Shown here: positions 1 through 7,403 of the stretch, in pieces
Position numbering within the stretch: the first letter of the stretch is position 1
How the letters are laid out: every line of letters begins with the position of its first letter
Origin: an uncultured Paracoccaceae bacterium
GTDB lineage: Bacteria; Pseudomonadota; Alphaproteobacteria; Rhodobacterales; Rhodobacteraceae
Length of the DNA stretch: 64,000 bases
Reading direction: 5' to 3'
Assembly: GCA_937872465.1 (NCBI GenBank)
Contig: CALMSR010000003.1
Span: 1 to 64,000, forward strand
Program-made: the position numbers and the translations under genes
The notes under the pieces: generated by a model
Told to the model about the DNA's origin: nothing
The model's database searches: none
The model's input: the letters and a program-made list of their open reading frames with translations, nothing else

Positions 1-1
1 C

Positions 2-667
2 GCGGTGGAGACGGTCCTCGCCCGGCTCGCGCCGCTCGAGACCCGGCTTTCGGAGGCGGAGCTGCGCCTCGCGCCGCTCGCCGAAGCCGATCCGCGCGCC
101 GAGATCGACGGGCTCGCCGCGCGCATCGAGTCGCTCGGCTGGGCCCAGGGCGAGGTGGCGGCCGGACTCGCGGCGCTGAAGGCCGCCGGGGCGGAGGCCG
201 GCACCGCCACGGCGCCGCTGGAACGGATCGCCGACCAGATCACCCGGCTCTATGCCCAGAAGGACGCCGGCCTCGCCGCGGTGCTCGCGCGCCTCGCGCC
301 GCTGGAGGCGCGGCTGGCGCAGATCGAGGACCGGCCCTGGGATCCGGATGCCGGCGAGGCTCGAGCCCAGGCCCGGGCGATCGCCGAGGAGATGATCGCC
401 GCCCGCGCCGCCGCCGAGCGGACCGAGCTCTTCGCCGACCGGATCGCGCTGCTCGAGGCGAGCCTGCCGCGGCTCTCGGCGGCGCAGGCGACGCTGATGC
501 AGGCGCTCGAGCGCCAGGGCGGGCCGGCCACGGCGACGCCCGCGCCGGAAGGCCGGGCCGCGGCGCCTGCCGCCGACCCCGCGCCCGCAGCGCCCGCCAG
601 CCTGCCCGAGACGGCGATGGAAGAGATCTGGACCCTGCCGCGGCTGGTCTCGCTGCATCGGAAATAG
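2..667 (+). CDS. Coiled-coil protein of unknown function (5' end outside window)
   Basis: The frame is open to the left edge, so this is the C-terminal part of a longer protein; about 221 residues are visible. It is very rich in Ala, Leu, Glu and Arg with heptad-like spacing, and the phrase ARLAPLE occurs twice, which suggests a long helical coiled coil. Near the end an Ala/Pro-rich linker leads to a short tail ending LPRLVSLHRK. No enzymatic motif or membrane segment is visible. It is the first of four co-directional genes of unknown function and lies about 110 bp before the next. I do not recognise the family. Confidence 0.6.
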   Translation, partial: AVETVLARLAPLETRLSEAELRLAPLAEADPRAEIDGLAARIESLGWAQGEVAAGLAALKAAGAEAGTATAPLERIADQITRLYAQKDAGLAAVLARLAPLEARLAQIEDRPWDPDAGEARAQARAIAEEMIAARAAAERTELFADRIALLEASLPRLSAAQATLMQALERQGGPATATPAPEGRAAAPAADPAPAAPASLPETAMEEIWTLPRLVSLHRK

Positions 668-779
668 CGCAGCCGGGCGGCTCCGCCCGCCCGGTAACCG
701 CCGCTTAACCAATTCATCCCACCTTCATCCTCGTGCGCGACGCGCGCGCCCGGCCAGGGGCGTCCGCCCGCTCCGCGAA

Positions 780-1622
780 ATGCCCCGATCCGAGAGGACC
801 CGAGACGTGGAACCCCAAGCCCCCGAAGCCGCCCCGGCCGTGCTCGCCGATCTGATCGCCGCCGGTCTCGTCAGCCACGAGATGATCGGCGATCCCGCCC
901 GGCTCGGCGGCGAGGCGGCGGCGCTGCGCCGGCTCTGCGAGCTGGTGGCGGGGCCGGTCTGGCGGATCGAGGCCTATCACTACGCCTTCCGCGCGGCGCC
1001 CGGCGACCTGGGCGGCCGGCTCGGCGACCTCGCGCCCGGGGAATGGACCACGGCACTCGAGGCGGCGCTGACCGCTGCCCTCGGCGAGGAGGCGGTCTGG
1101 CTCAATCCCACCGATCTCCTGCCCGAGGCCTCCGCGGCGCTGGCGCAGCCGCTCCTCTTGCTGCGCGCCCAGGAGCAGGCGGTGACCACGGCGCTCGCCG
1201 CGGCCGGGCCGGAGCTGCAGGCGGTGATCAACGCGCGCTATGCCGGCGAATGCGCCCGGCTCAGCCTCGCGGCGCAGGCGGCCGAGGGGCCGCTCGCCGA
1301 CCGGCTCGCGGCCATCGAGGCGCGCCAGGCCGAGATCCTCGAGCGCCTCGCCTCGGTGCCCGAGCCCGACCCGGGGCTGGCCGCGCTGACCGAGACGCTG
1401 GCGGCGGTGCTGGCGCGGCTCGACGCCCAGGCCGGCGTGCTCGAGGCCCATATCGCGCGCGAGGACGAGGTGGCCGGGCGGCTGGCCGATCTCGCCGAGC
1501 TCGCCGGCAGCCCCGCCGCCTTCCAGGAGACGCTCGGGGTCACCTTCGCCGAATTCCTCGCCCGGATCGAACGCCAGGCCGAGGAGGGCCGCGCCGCGCT
1601 GCGCGTGCCCCAGTTCAGCTGA
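780..1622 (+). CDS. Hypothetical helical/coiled-coil protein
   Basis: Encodes about 280 residues with no recognised domain. Residues 1-125 look globular and contain a Trp/Tyr-containing patch (VWRIEAYHYAF). Residues 130-270 are Ala/Leu/Glu/Arg-rich and probably helical or coiled-coil. No signal peptide or membrane segment is visible. A GTG at 807, with GAGAGGA just upstream, is an equally good start and would remove nine residues. The next gene begins 17 bp downstream, so the two are probably cotranscribed. The composition resembles the preceding gene, so the two products may work together, but that is inference. Confidence 0.65.
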   Translation: MPRSERTRDVEPQAPEAAPAVLADLIAAGLVSHEMIGDPARLGGEAAALRRLCELVAGPVWRIEAYHYAFRAAPGDLGGRLGDLAPGEWTTALEAALTAALGEEAVWLNPTDLLPEASAALAQPLLLLRAQEQAVTTALAAAGPELQAVINARYAGECARLSLAAQAAEGPLADRLAAIEARQAEILERLASVPEPDPGLAALTETLAAVLARLDAQAGVLEAHIAREDEVAGRLADLAELAGSPAAFQETLGVTFAEFLARIERQAEEGRAALRVPQFS

Positions 1623-1639
1623 CGCGGGGGGCCGGGACC

Positions 1640-2200
1640 ATGTCGCTCGTGGAGGATCTGCACGAAACCGCCCCCGCGGAGCAGGCCGCCAGCGCCCGCC
1701 GCACGCTGGCGCAGCGGCTGGCGCAGCGCAACCGCCTGCGCGCCGAGCGCGCCGAACGGCTGGCGCGGCTGCACGAGCGGCCCGGGCACATCGCCGGCCC
1801 GCCGGCCGCGGCGGCCGACGACGACGGCGCGGCGCTGGAGGACTTCCTGCGCGCGCTGACCGGCGGATTGCGCTCCGAGGCGCCGGCGGTCCTGCCGCCG
1901 CCGGGCGCGGTGCTGCCCTTCCAGCGCCCCTCCACCGATATCCCGCCGGAGGCATCCGCGGCTCCGCCCGCCGCGGCCCCGGCCGCGGCGGCGAAGGCGC
2001 CGGATCTGGACCGGCTGCCCGGCGCGGGGCCGGGCCTCGTCTGGGCGCTTGAGCGGGCGGGCCTGCGCTGCCTCGCCGATCTCGCGCCGCTGGCGCCGGA
2101 GGATCTCGCCGCCCGGCTCGGCCCGCTCGGCCGCCTCGTTCCCGCCGCCTCCTGGATCGCCGCCGCGCGCCGCGCCGTGGCGGAGGTCTCCGCGGCCTGA
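1640..2200 (+). CDS. Hypothetical protein with helix-hairpin-helix-like C-terminus
   Basis: A 186-residue protein in two parts. Residues 1-55 are Arg/Ala/Glu-rich and probably helical. After an Ala/Pro-rich linker, residues 125-186 read LPGAGPGLVWALERAGLRCL followed by a second helix pair, which resembles a helix-hairpin-helix (HhH) fold with the GxGxG-type hairpin found in non-specific DNA-binding or protein-interaction modules. The start is the ATG after the stop of the previous gene; longer upstream frames are out-of-phase readings of that gene. Function unknown; placement between two unknown genes gives no further hint. Confidence 0.6.
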   Translation: MSLVEDLHETAPAEQAASARRTLAQRLAQRNRLRAERAERLARLHERPGHIAGPPAAAADDDGAALEDFLRALTGGLRSEAPAVLPPPGAVLPFQRPSTDIPPEASAAPPAAAPAAAAKAPDLDRLPGAGPGLVWALERAGLRCLADLAPLAPEDLAARLGPLGRLVPAASWIAAARRAVAEVSAA

Positions 2201-2279
2201 GCGCGACCTGCAGGCTTCCCTCGCGCCCGATCCCGGGTCAGGATGCCTGCCGCGGCACGGGGCCGCGGGGGAGGACGAC

Positions 2280-2771
2280 ATGGCATTCAGCGACGAATTC
2301 GCGCCCGAGGACTGGGCGCGGGTGGTGGGCGCGCCGATGCTCGCCGGCATGGCGGTGACGGCGGCCGATCCCGGCGGGCTCTGGAGCGCGGTGAAGGAAA
2401 GCGCCGCCGCGGCCGGGGCGCTGCGCGGGGCCGGGGACCAGAGCGGGCACAATGCGCTGATCGCGGAGATCGTCGCGGCCTACGGCACGGGGGAGGGCCG
2501 CGACATGGCGCGGGACGTGCTCAAGGAGCAGGTCCGTGGCAGGAAGCCGGCGGAGGTGGTCGAGGCCGCGCTCGCCGAACTCGGTGCAGTGGCGGCCCTG
2601 GTGACCTCGAAGGCGCCCGAGGCGGCGCCGGGCTTCAAGGCCTGGCTCGCCGAGATCGCGCGGAAGGTCGCCGAGGCCGGCAGCGAGGGCGGTTTCCTCG
2701 GCTTCGGCGGGGTGAAGGTCTCGGAGGCCGAGAAGGCGACGCTCGCCCGCCTCGAAACGGCGCTGGCCTGA
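2280..2771 (+). CDS. Hypothetical protein, about 163 aa
   Basis: A small soluble-looking protein with an acidic N-terminus (MAFSDEFAPEDWARVVGAPM), helical Ala-rich middle and a Gly-rich segment (GGFLGFGGVKVSEAE) before the C-terminus. It is preceded by GGGGGAGGACGAC, an acceptable ribosome binding site. No catalytic motif, signal peptide or membrane segment is visible. It ends 16 bp from the convergent kpsT gene. I do not recognise the family with confidence; it may be an accessory protein of the adjacent capsule export genes, or unrelated. Confidence 0.6.
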   Translation: MAFSDEFAPEDWARVVGAPMLAGMAVTAADPGGLWSAVKESAAAAGALRGAGDQSGHNALIAEIVAAYGTGEGRDMARDVLKEQVRGRKPAEVVEAALAELGAVAALVTSKAPEAAPGFKAWLAEIARKVAEAGSEGGFLGFGGVKVSEAEKATLARLETALA

Positions 2772-2786
2772 AGGCCGGCGCCGCCC

Positions 2787-3443
2787 TCAGGCCGCCATGT
2801 TGCGCTCGTGGGCGGCGATGGCGGCCTGGATATTGTCGTAATAGGTGGCCCGGCCCTTCTCGAGCACCAGCCCGCTGGTGCAATAGGCCCGGATCGTGGT
2901 CACCGAATGCGACACCATCAGCAGCCCCGCGTTGCGCAGACGGTTCTTGAAGAAGCTCAGCGACTTGCGCTTGAAGGCGGCGTCGCCCACGGCGGTGATC
3001 TCGTCGACGAGATACCAGTCGAAAGCGATGCCCATGGACATGCCGAAGGCCAGCCGCGCCTTCATGCCCGAGGAATAGGCGCGCAGCGGCATGTCCATGA
3101 ACTCGCCGAGCTCGGCGAAATTCTCCACGTATTCCACCAGCTCGTCGGTGTCCCGGCCGTAGATCCGCGCCACGAAGCGCACGTTCTGGGCTCCGGTGAG
3201 GTCGGGATGGAAGGTGCCGCCGAAGCCCAGCGGCCAGGAGATCGAGGCATGCCGGCGGATCTCGCCGCGGTTGGGCCGGGTCGTGCCGCCGATCATGCTC
3301 AGGAGCGTCGACTTGCCCGCGCCGTTCCGCCCCAGCACGCCGAGCTTGGTGCCCGCGGGCAGGGTGAGGGTGAGGTCGTCGAGCACCACCTTCCGCCCGT
3401 GCGGCGTGGGATAGTATTTCGTGACGTTGCGGAACTCGATCAT
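2787..3443 (-). CDS. kpsT: Capsule polysaccharide ABC exporter, ATP-binding subunit
   Basis: ATPase of a KpsMT-type exporter that moves capsular polysaccharide across the inner membrane. The 218-residue length is typical of KpsT. Walker A is GRNGAGKS at 38-45, the ABC signature is YSSGMKAR at 123-130, Walker B ends in Asp147-Glu148, and the switch His is His179. There is no C-terminal polysaccharide-binding extension of the Wzt type, which fits the KpsT subclass. It lies 21 bp downstream of kpsE on the same strand, while its permease partner kpsM is just beyond kpsE on the opposite strand. Confidence 0.95.
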   Translation of the reverse strand: MIEFRNVTKYYPTPHGRKVVLDDLTLTLPAGTKLGVLGRNGAGKSTLLSMIGGTTRPNRGEIRRHASISWPLGFGGTFHPDLTGAQNVRFVARIYGRDTDELVEYVENFAELGEFMDMPLRAYSSGMKARLAFGMSMGIAFDWYLVDEITAVGDAAFKRKSLSFFKNRLRNAGLLMVSHSVTTIRAYCTSGLVLEKGRATYYDNIQAAIAAHERNMAA

Positions 3444-3464
3444 CGCGGGCGCGGGCCCCGGGCC

Positions 3465-4817
3465 TCAGCGATTGTCGCGCATGTTGTAGTAGACCAGCAT
3501 CAGCACGCCCCAGCCGAGCAGCAGGAAGAGCCCGGCGAGGCCGGTGATCATCAGCCGCCGCGGATAGAGCGTGCTCTCGGCCAGCGTCGGCTTGATATGG
3601 GCCGCGAGATAGCGCGACTGCCGCCGCGCCTCGGCCCGCGCCGCGGCGAGGCCCGCGAGCGTCTGGGTATAGGCGGTATTGGCGAATTCCAGATCGACCA
3701 GCAGCTCCTCGTAATTGCCCACCACCTCCGGCAGCGAGCCCGCCACGCCGGTGAGGTCGAGCGAGCTGCGCTCGTCCTCGATGCGCGCGGTGATCGCGTC
3801 GATGCGCCGGTTGGCCTGGATCACCCTCTGGTCGCCCTCCGCGGCATAGGAGAGCAGCACGTCGCGGTCGACCAGCGCCTGGGCGAGCTCGGATTGCAGG
3901 GCCGAGAGCAGCCCCATCTGCCCGGCCACGTCCACATTGGGATCGACGATGTTGTGGGTGCGGCGGAAATCGGCGAGCCGGTCGCGCACCGCGCGCAGGT
4001 TCGCCTCCGCCTCGGCGAGCTCCTCGCGGGCGAAGCGGATCGCGTCGCCGCGCGCCTGCTCGGAGAGCTGGTTGACCATCAGATCCGAGCGCTCGAGGAT
4101 CGCGGCGGCGATGGCCCGGGCGTCCTCGGGCTCGAAGGCGAGCGCGCGCACGTGGATGATGCCGGTGCTGCTCTCGTAGCTCACGTCGACCATGCGGTTC
4201 CAGTGGGCGACCAGCGCCTCGATCGAGGCGTTCTCGCCGAGCGCGAAGACCACGTCCCCGGGATGGCGGTTGTAGATGGCGCGCAGGTCGAGCTCGGCGT
4301 CGATGTCCTCGACGATCTTCTGGCTGCGGATGTATTCGAAGAGGATGTTGGCGTCGGAGGCGCCGCCGGAATTGATCTGGGTGAGCGCGCCGATCAGCCC
4401 GGCGGTCGCCGAGGCGACCTCCTCGGAGCGCACCGAGAAGGCGACCTCGGAATGGTACTGGTCGGCGGCGCGGGTCCAGAGATAGCCCGCCGTCGCGGCG
4501 AGCGGCGCGATCACCAGCAGGACGAAGGCGACCAGCGCCAGCCAGTGGCGCGGCTTCGCCCGCGCCGGCCGGACTTCGGGCTGCGGCGGGGCGGCGGCGA
4601 GCGTCGCGGTGGCGGCGGCTGCTGCCTTGGCGCGGGCGGCACGGGCGCGCCGCGCCCGGCGCTTGGCCTTGCGGTGCTCGCGCAGGCGCGCGGCCTCGTC
4701 CTCGCCCCCCTCCGGCGCGCCCGGCGGCACGGGCTGGGCGGGCAGCGTCTCGACGGCGCGCAGCTCGGGCTTGGGTTTCGCGCTCGCCGCGAGGACGTCC
4801 TGGGGCAGCTGGGTCAT
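3465..4817 (-). CDS. kpsE: Capsule export inner-membrane protein, KpsE/Wzz-like
   Basis: A membrane-periplasmic adaptor of the capsule exporter, thought in this family to bridge KpsMT to the outer-membrane channel. About 450 residues: a long cytoplasmic Ala/Arg-rich N-terminus (1-88), a first membrane helix at about 91-114, a large periplasmic helical region, and a second membrane helix at about 422-444 close to the C-terminus. This two-helix layout is diagnostic for KpsE/Wzz chain-length/export proteins. The ATG at 4817 was chosen because an upstream extension would run into the divergent kpsM. The extended basic N-terminal tail is longer than in the E. coli protein. Confidence 0.9.
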   Translation of the reverse strand: MTQLPQDVLAASAKPKPELRAVETLPAQPVPPGAPEGGEDEAARLREHRKAKRRARRARAARAKAAAAATATLAAAPPQPEVRPARAKPRHWLALVAFVLLVIAPLAATAGYLWTRAADQYHSEVAFSVRSEEVASATAGLIGALTQINSGGASDANILFEYIRSQKIVEDIDAELDLRAIYNRHPGDVVFALGENASIEALVAHWNRMVDVSYESSTGIIHVRALAFEPEDARAIAAAILERSDLMVNQLSEQARGDAIRFAREELAEAEANLRAVRDRLADFRRTHNIVDPNVDVAGQMGLLSALQSELAQALVDRDVLLSYAAEGDQRVIQANRRIDAITARIEDERSSLDLTGVAGSLPEVVGNYEELLVDLEFANTAYTQTLAGLAAARAEARRQSRYLAAHIKPTLAESTLYPRRLMITGLAGLFLLLGWGVLMLVYYNMRDNR

Positions 4818-4935
4818 CGGCTCTCCGCGACGAACGGGGCTTGTCAGGGCCTTGCGGCGAGATCTACTCCTTGCGTCGCACGAAGGCAAATGCCGCCCGG
4901 CCCCCCGGGGGCCGGCGCGCGGCGAGGGTGACCCG
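4818..4935. promoter_or_regulatory. Divergent promoter region between kpsE and kpsM
   Basis: These 118 bp must hold the start signals for both the kpsE-kpsT and the kpsM-glycosyltransferase transcripts. A 19-bp palindrome, CCGGCCCCC-C-GGGGGCCGG (4897-4915), lies immediately upstream of the kpsM ribosome binding site (GAGGGTG). It could be an operator or an mRNA hairpin that affects kpsM translation. No convincing -35/-10 pair was identified by eye. Confidence 0.4.
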
Positions 4936-5745
4936 ATGGACACGACCCTGGCGCCGCCGGCCCCGCCGCGGCCCGGCAAGCCCCGCTTCCAGCGGCTGCG
5001 CGTGATCTTCGCGATGGTGGTGCGCGAGATGGGCACCCGCTTCGGCCGCTCGGCGGGCGGCTATCTCTGGGCGATCGGCGAGCCGCTCGGCGGCATCATG
5101 ATGCTGGCGATCGCCTTCAGCCTCGCGCTGCGCTCGCCGCCGATCGGCACCAGCTTCATGCTGTTCTACGCCACCGGCATCGTGCCCTTCTATCTCTACA
5201 ACATCATGTCCAAGGCGGTCGCCCAGACGGTCAGCACCAACCGCGGCCTCCTGAGCTATCCGGTGGTCAGCGTGCTCGACGCGCTGATCGCGAAATTCCT
5301 GCTCAGCTTCGTGACGATCTTCCTCGTCGGCGCGATCCTCCTCTCCGGCATCATCCTCGGCCAGGGGCTCTACGTGAACCTCGACCTCGGCCGCGCGGTG
5401 CTGGCCTTCGTGCTGGCGGCCCTGCTCGGGCTCGGGGTCGGGTCGGTCAATTGCGTGCTCTTCGGCTTCTTCCCGACCTGGAAGAACGTCTGGGGCGTGC
5501 TGAGCCGGCCGCTCTTCCTGGTCTCGGGCATCTTCTACACCTTCGACAGCGTGCCGCCGGCCTTCCAGAAGGTGCTGATCTGGAACCCGCTGGTGCATGT
5601 CGTCGGGGTGATGCGCTCGGGCTTCTACGGCACCTACGACACCCATTACGTCTCCTATTCCTACGTGCTGGGGGTCTCGCTCGGGCTCTTCGTGGTCGGC
5701 GCCTGGCTCATGCGCCGGCATGCGAGCTTCCTGATCGAGCAATGA
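4936..5745 (+). CDS. kpsM: Capsule polysaccharide ABC exporter, permease subunit
   Basis: Membrane subunit that pairs with KpsT to export capsular polysaccharide. About 269 residues with an N-terminal amphipathic segment, the family-typical GGYLWAIGEPLGGIMML stretch near residue 50, and six predicted membrane helices, as in ABC-2 type permeases. The ATG at 4936 follows a GAGGG site; the frame extends further upstream but only as an antisense reading of kpsE. Its stop overlaps the ATG of the next gene (ATGA), so the two are translationally coupled. Confidence 0.93.
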   Translation: MDTTLAPPAPPRPGKPRFQRLRVIFAMVVREMGTRFGRSAGGYLWAIGEPLGGIMMLAIAFSLALRSPPIGTSFMLFYATGIVPFYLYNIMSKAVAQTVSTNRGLLSYPVVSVLDALIAKFLLSFVTIFLVGAILLSGIILGQGLYVNLDLGRAVLAFVLAALLGLGVGSVNCVLFGFFPTWKNVWGVLSRPLFLVSGIFYTFDSVPPAFQKVLIWNPLVHVVGVMRSGFYGTYDTHYVSYSYVLGVSLGLFVVGAWLMRRHASFLIEQ

Positions 5746-6500
5746 GCGACGCGCCGGCGGTCACGGTGGTCACCCCGGTCCATGACGCGGCAGGGACGCT
5801 GGCGCAGGCCGTCGCCTCGGTGCAGGCGCAGACCATGGCCTCCTGGGAGATGATCCTGGTCGACGACGGCTCGACCGACGCCAGCCGCGCGCATATCCGC
5901 GCGCTCGCGGCGGCGGACGGGCGCCTGCGCCCGATCCTCTGGGACACCAACCGCGGGCCGGCGGCGGCGCGCAACGCCGCGACCCATGCGGCGCGCGGCC
6001 GCTTCATCGCCTTTCTCGACGCCGACGACCGCTGGCGCCCCGAGAAGCTCGCCCGCCAGATCGGCTACATGGAGGCGACGGGCGCGGTCTTCACCTTCAC
6101 CGCCTACCGGCGCATCGACGCCGCCGGCCGGCCGCTCGGCCGGATCGGCGTGCCGTCGCGCGTCACCCATGGCGCGCTCCTGAAGGGCAACGTGATCGGC
6201 TGCCTGACGGCGGTCTATGACGCCGCGCATTTCGGCCGGGTGGAGATGCCGGATCTGCCGCGGCGGCAGGATTACGGGCTCTGGCTGCGGCTGCTCGCCG
6301 CGGGGGGCGAGGCCCATGGCATCGACGAGGAACTCGCCGAATACCGGGTGCATCCGGGATCGCTCTCGGCCGGCAAGCTCGCCGCGGCGGCGGCGACCTG
6401 GCGGCTCTACCGCGAGGCCGAGGGACTCGGCCGCGCCCGCGCCGGCTGGTATCTCGCCCATAACCTCGCCCGGGGGCTCGCCAAGCGCCGGGGCGGCTGA
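5742..6500 (+). CDS. Family 2 glycosyltransferase
   Basis: A 252-residue GT-A fold glycosyltransferase that would add a sugar from a nucleotide-sugar donor to the growing polysaccharide on the cytoplasmic side. The nucleotide-binding DDGS motif is at 41-44 and the metal-binding DADD at 93-96. The start overlaps the kpsM stop by four bases (ATGA). Its coupling to the capsule permease suggests it acts on the capsule itself, perhaps late in assembly. Donor and linkage cannot be deduced from the sequence. It converges with the next gene across 31 bp. Confidence 0.88.
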   Translation: MSDAPAVTVVTPVHDAAGTLAQAVASVQAQTMASWEMILVDDGSTDASRAHIRALAAADGRLRPILWDTNRGPAAARNAATHAARGRFIAFLDADDRWRPEKLARQIGYMEATGAVFTFTAYRRIDAAGRPLGRIGVPSRVTHGALLKGNVIGCLTAVYDAAHFGRVEMPDLPRRQDYGLWLRLLAAGGEAHGIDEELAEYRVHPGSLSAGKLAAAAATWRLYREAEGLGRARAGWYLAHNLARGLAKRRGG

Positions 6501-6531
6501 GCGCGCGCCTGACCTCGGCCCGGGCGGTCCC

Positions 6532-7398
6532 TCAGCGCCGCTCCGGCCGCCCGCCGGCCAAGAGCCGCGCGGTCTCGGCGAGCTCCACCCCCCAGAGCCG
6601 GAAGCGGATCACGACCGCGACCAGCCGGTGGCGCCAGGGATGGGGCCGGGCGAGATAGGCGAGGCTCTCGCGAAGGGGCGGGACCAGGGTGCGCAGGCCC
6701 CAGGCCAGGCGGCGCGCGCGCGACCCCGAGGCGACCTGGCCGCCCTTGACCCGCCGCGCCTTGGCGGCGATCGCCGCCCAGTCGGCGCGGGCGGGATGCG
6801 CGACGCAGGCCCCCTCCACCAGCCGGATCCCATGGCCGGCGGCGCCGGCCCGGCGGCAGAAATCCGCGTCCCCGCCCGAGAATCGCGCCGCATCGAAGCC
6901 GCCGAGCGTCCGGAAGACCGCCGCGGGCAGGGCGAGATTGGCGGTGGCGGCATAGCCGCGCGCCACGTAAGTCCCCTGCGGGATGCCGCGCACGAGATCG
7001 TGGATCGCCGCCGCCGAGGGATGCGCCGGGGCGGTCATGCGCACCGGGCCGGCGAGCAGCGCCGCGGGCGTCGCCGCCATCTCGGGGCGGAAGGCCGCGA
7101 GCCAGCCGGGAGCGGGGCGGCAATCGGCGTCGGTGAAGACCAGCCAGGCGCCGCGGGCTTCCGTCGCGCCGGCGTTGCGCGCGGCATAGGATCCGGGGGC
7201 GGCGCAGGCGAGGAGGCGCGCGTTCGCGGGCAGGGCGATGGCCGGCGGCGGGGCGCCCGCGTCGTTGTCCACGAGCAGGATCTCGAAGGGCCCCGCGCCG
7301 GGCGTCTGGGCGGCGAGCGCCTCGAGCAGGGCGGGGACCAGATCCCAGTGCCGGAAGACCGGCACGATCACCGAGACGAGGGTGTCTTCGCCCGGCAC
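6532..7398 (-). CDS. Family 2 glycosyltransferase
   Basis: A GT-A type glycosyltransferase of about 288 residues. The N-terminal strand VSVIVPVF is followed by LLVDND near residue 42-46, the metal-binding TDADC at about 89-93 and the acceptor-region GGDADFCRR. The GTG at 7398 was chosen because it lies just past the stop of the upstream 820-residue glycosyltransferase gene (ending at 7404); longer frames overlap that gene. It is the last gene of a long reverse-strand run, probably one operon. Acceptor and donor unknown. Confidence 0.85.
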   Translation of the reverse strand: MPGEDTLVSVIVPVFRHWDLVPALLEALAAQTPGAGPFEILLVDNDAGAPPPAIALPANARLLACAAPGSYAARNAGATEARGAWLVFTDADCRPAPGWLAAFRPEMAATPAALLAGPVRMTAPAHPSAAAIHDLVRGIPQGTYVARGYAATANLALPAAVFRTLGGFDAARFSGGDADFCRRAGAAGHGIRLVEGACVAHPARADWAAIAAKARRVKGGQVASGSRARRLAWGLRTLVPPLRESLAYLARPHPWRHRLVAVVIRFRLWGVELAETARLLAGGRPERR

Positions 7399-7403
7399 CG
7401 GGC

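Noticed and set aside
2808..4931. A forward-strand open frame of 707 codons opposite kpsT and kpsE
   Set aside because: Antisense to two well-supported genes, with His/Arg/Gly/Ala-rich low-complexity translation and no recognisable motif.
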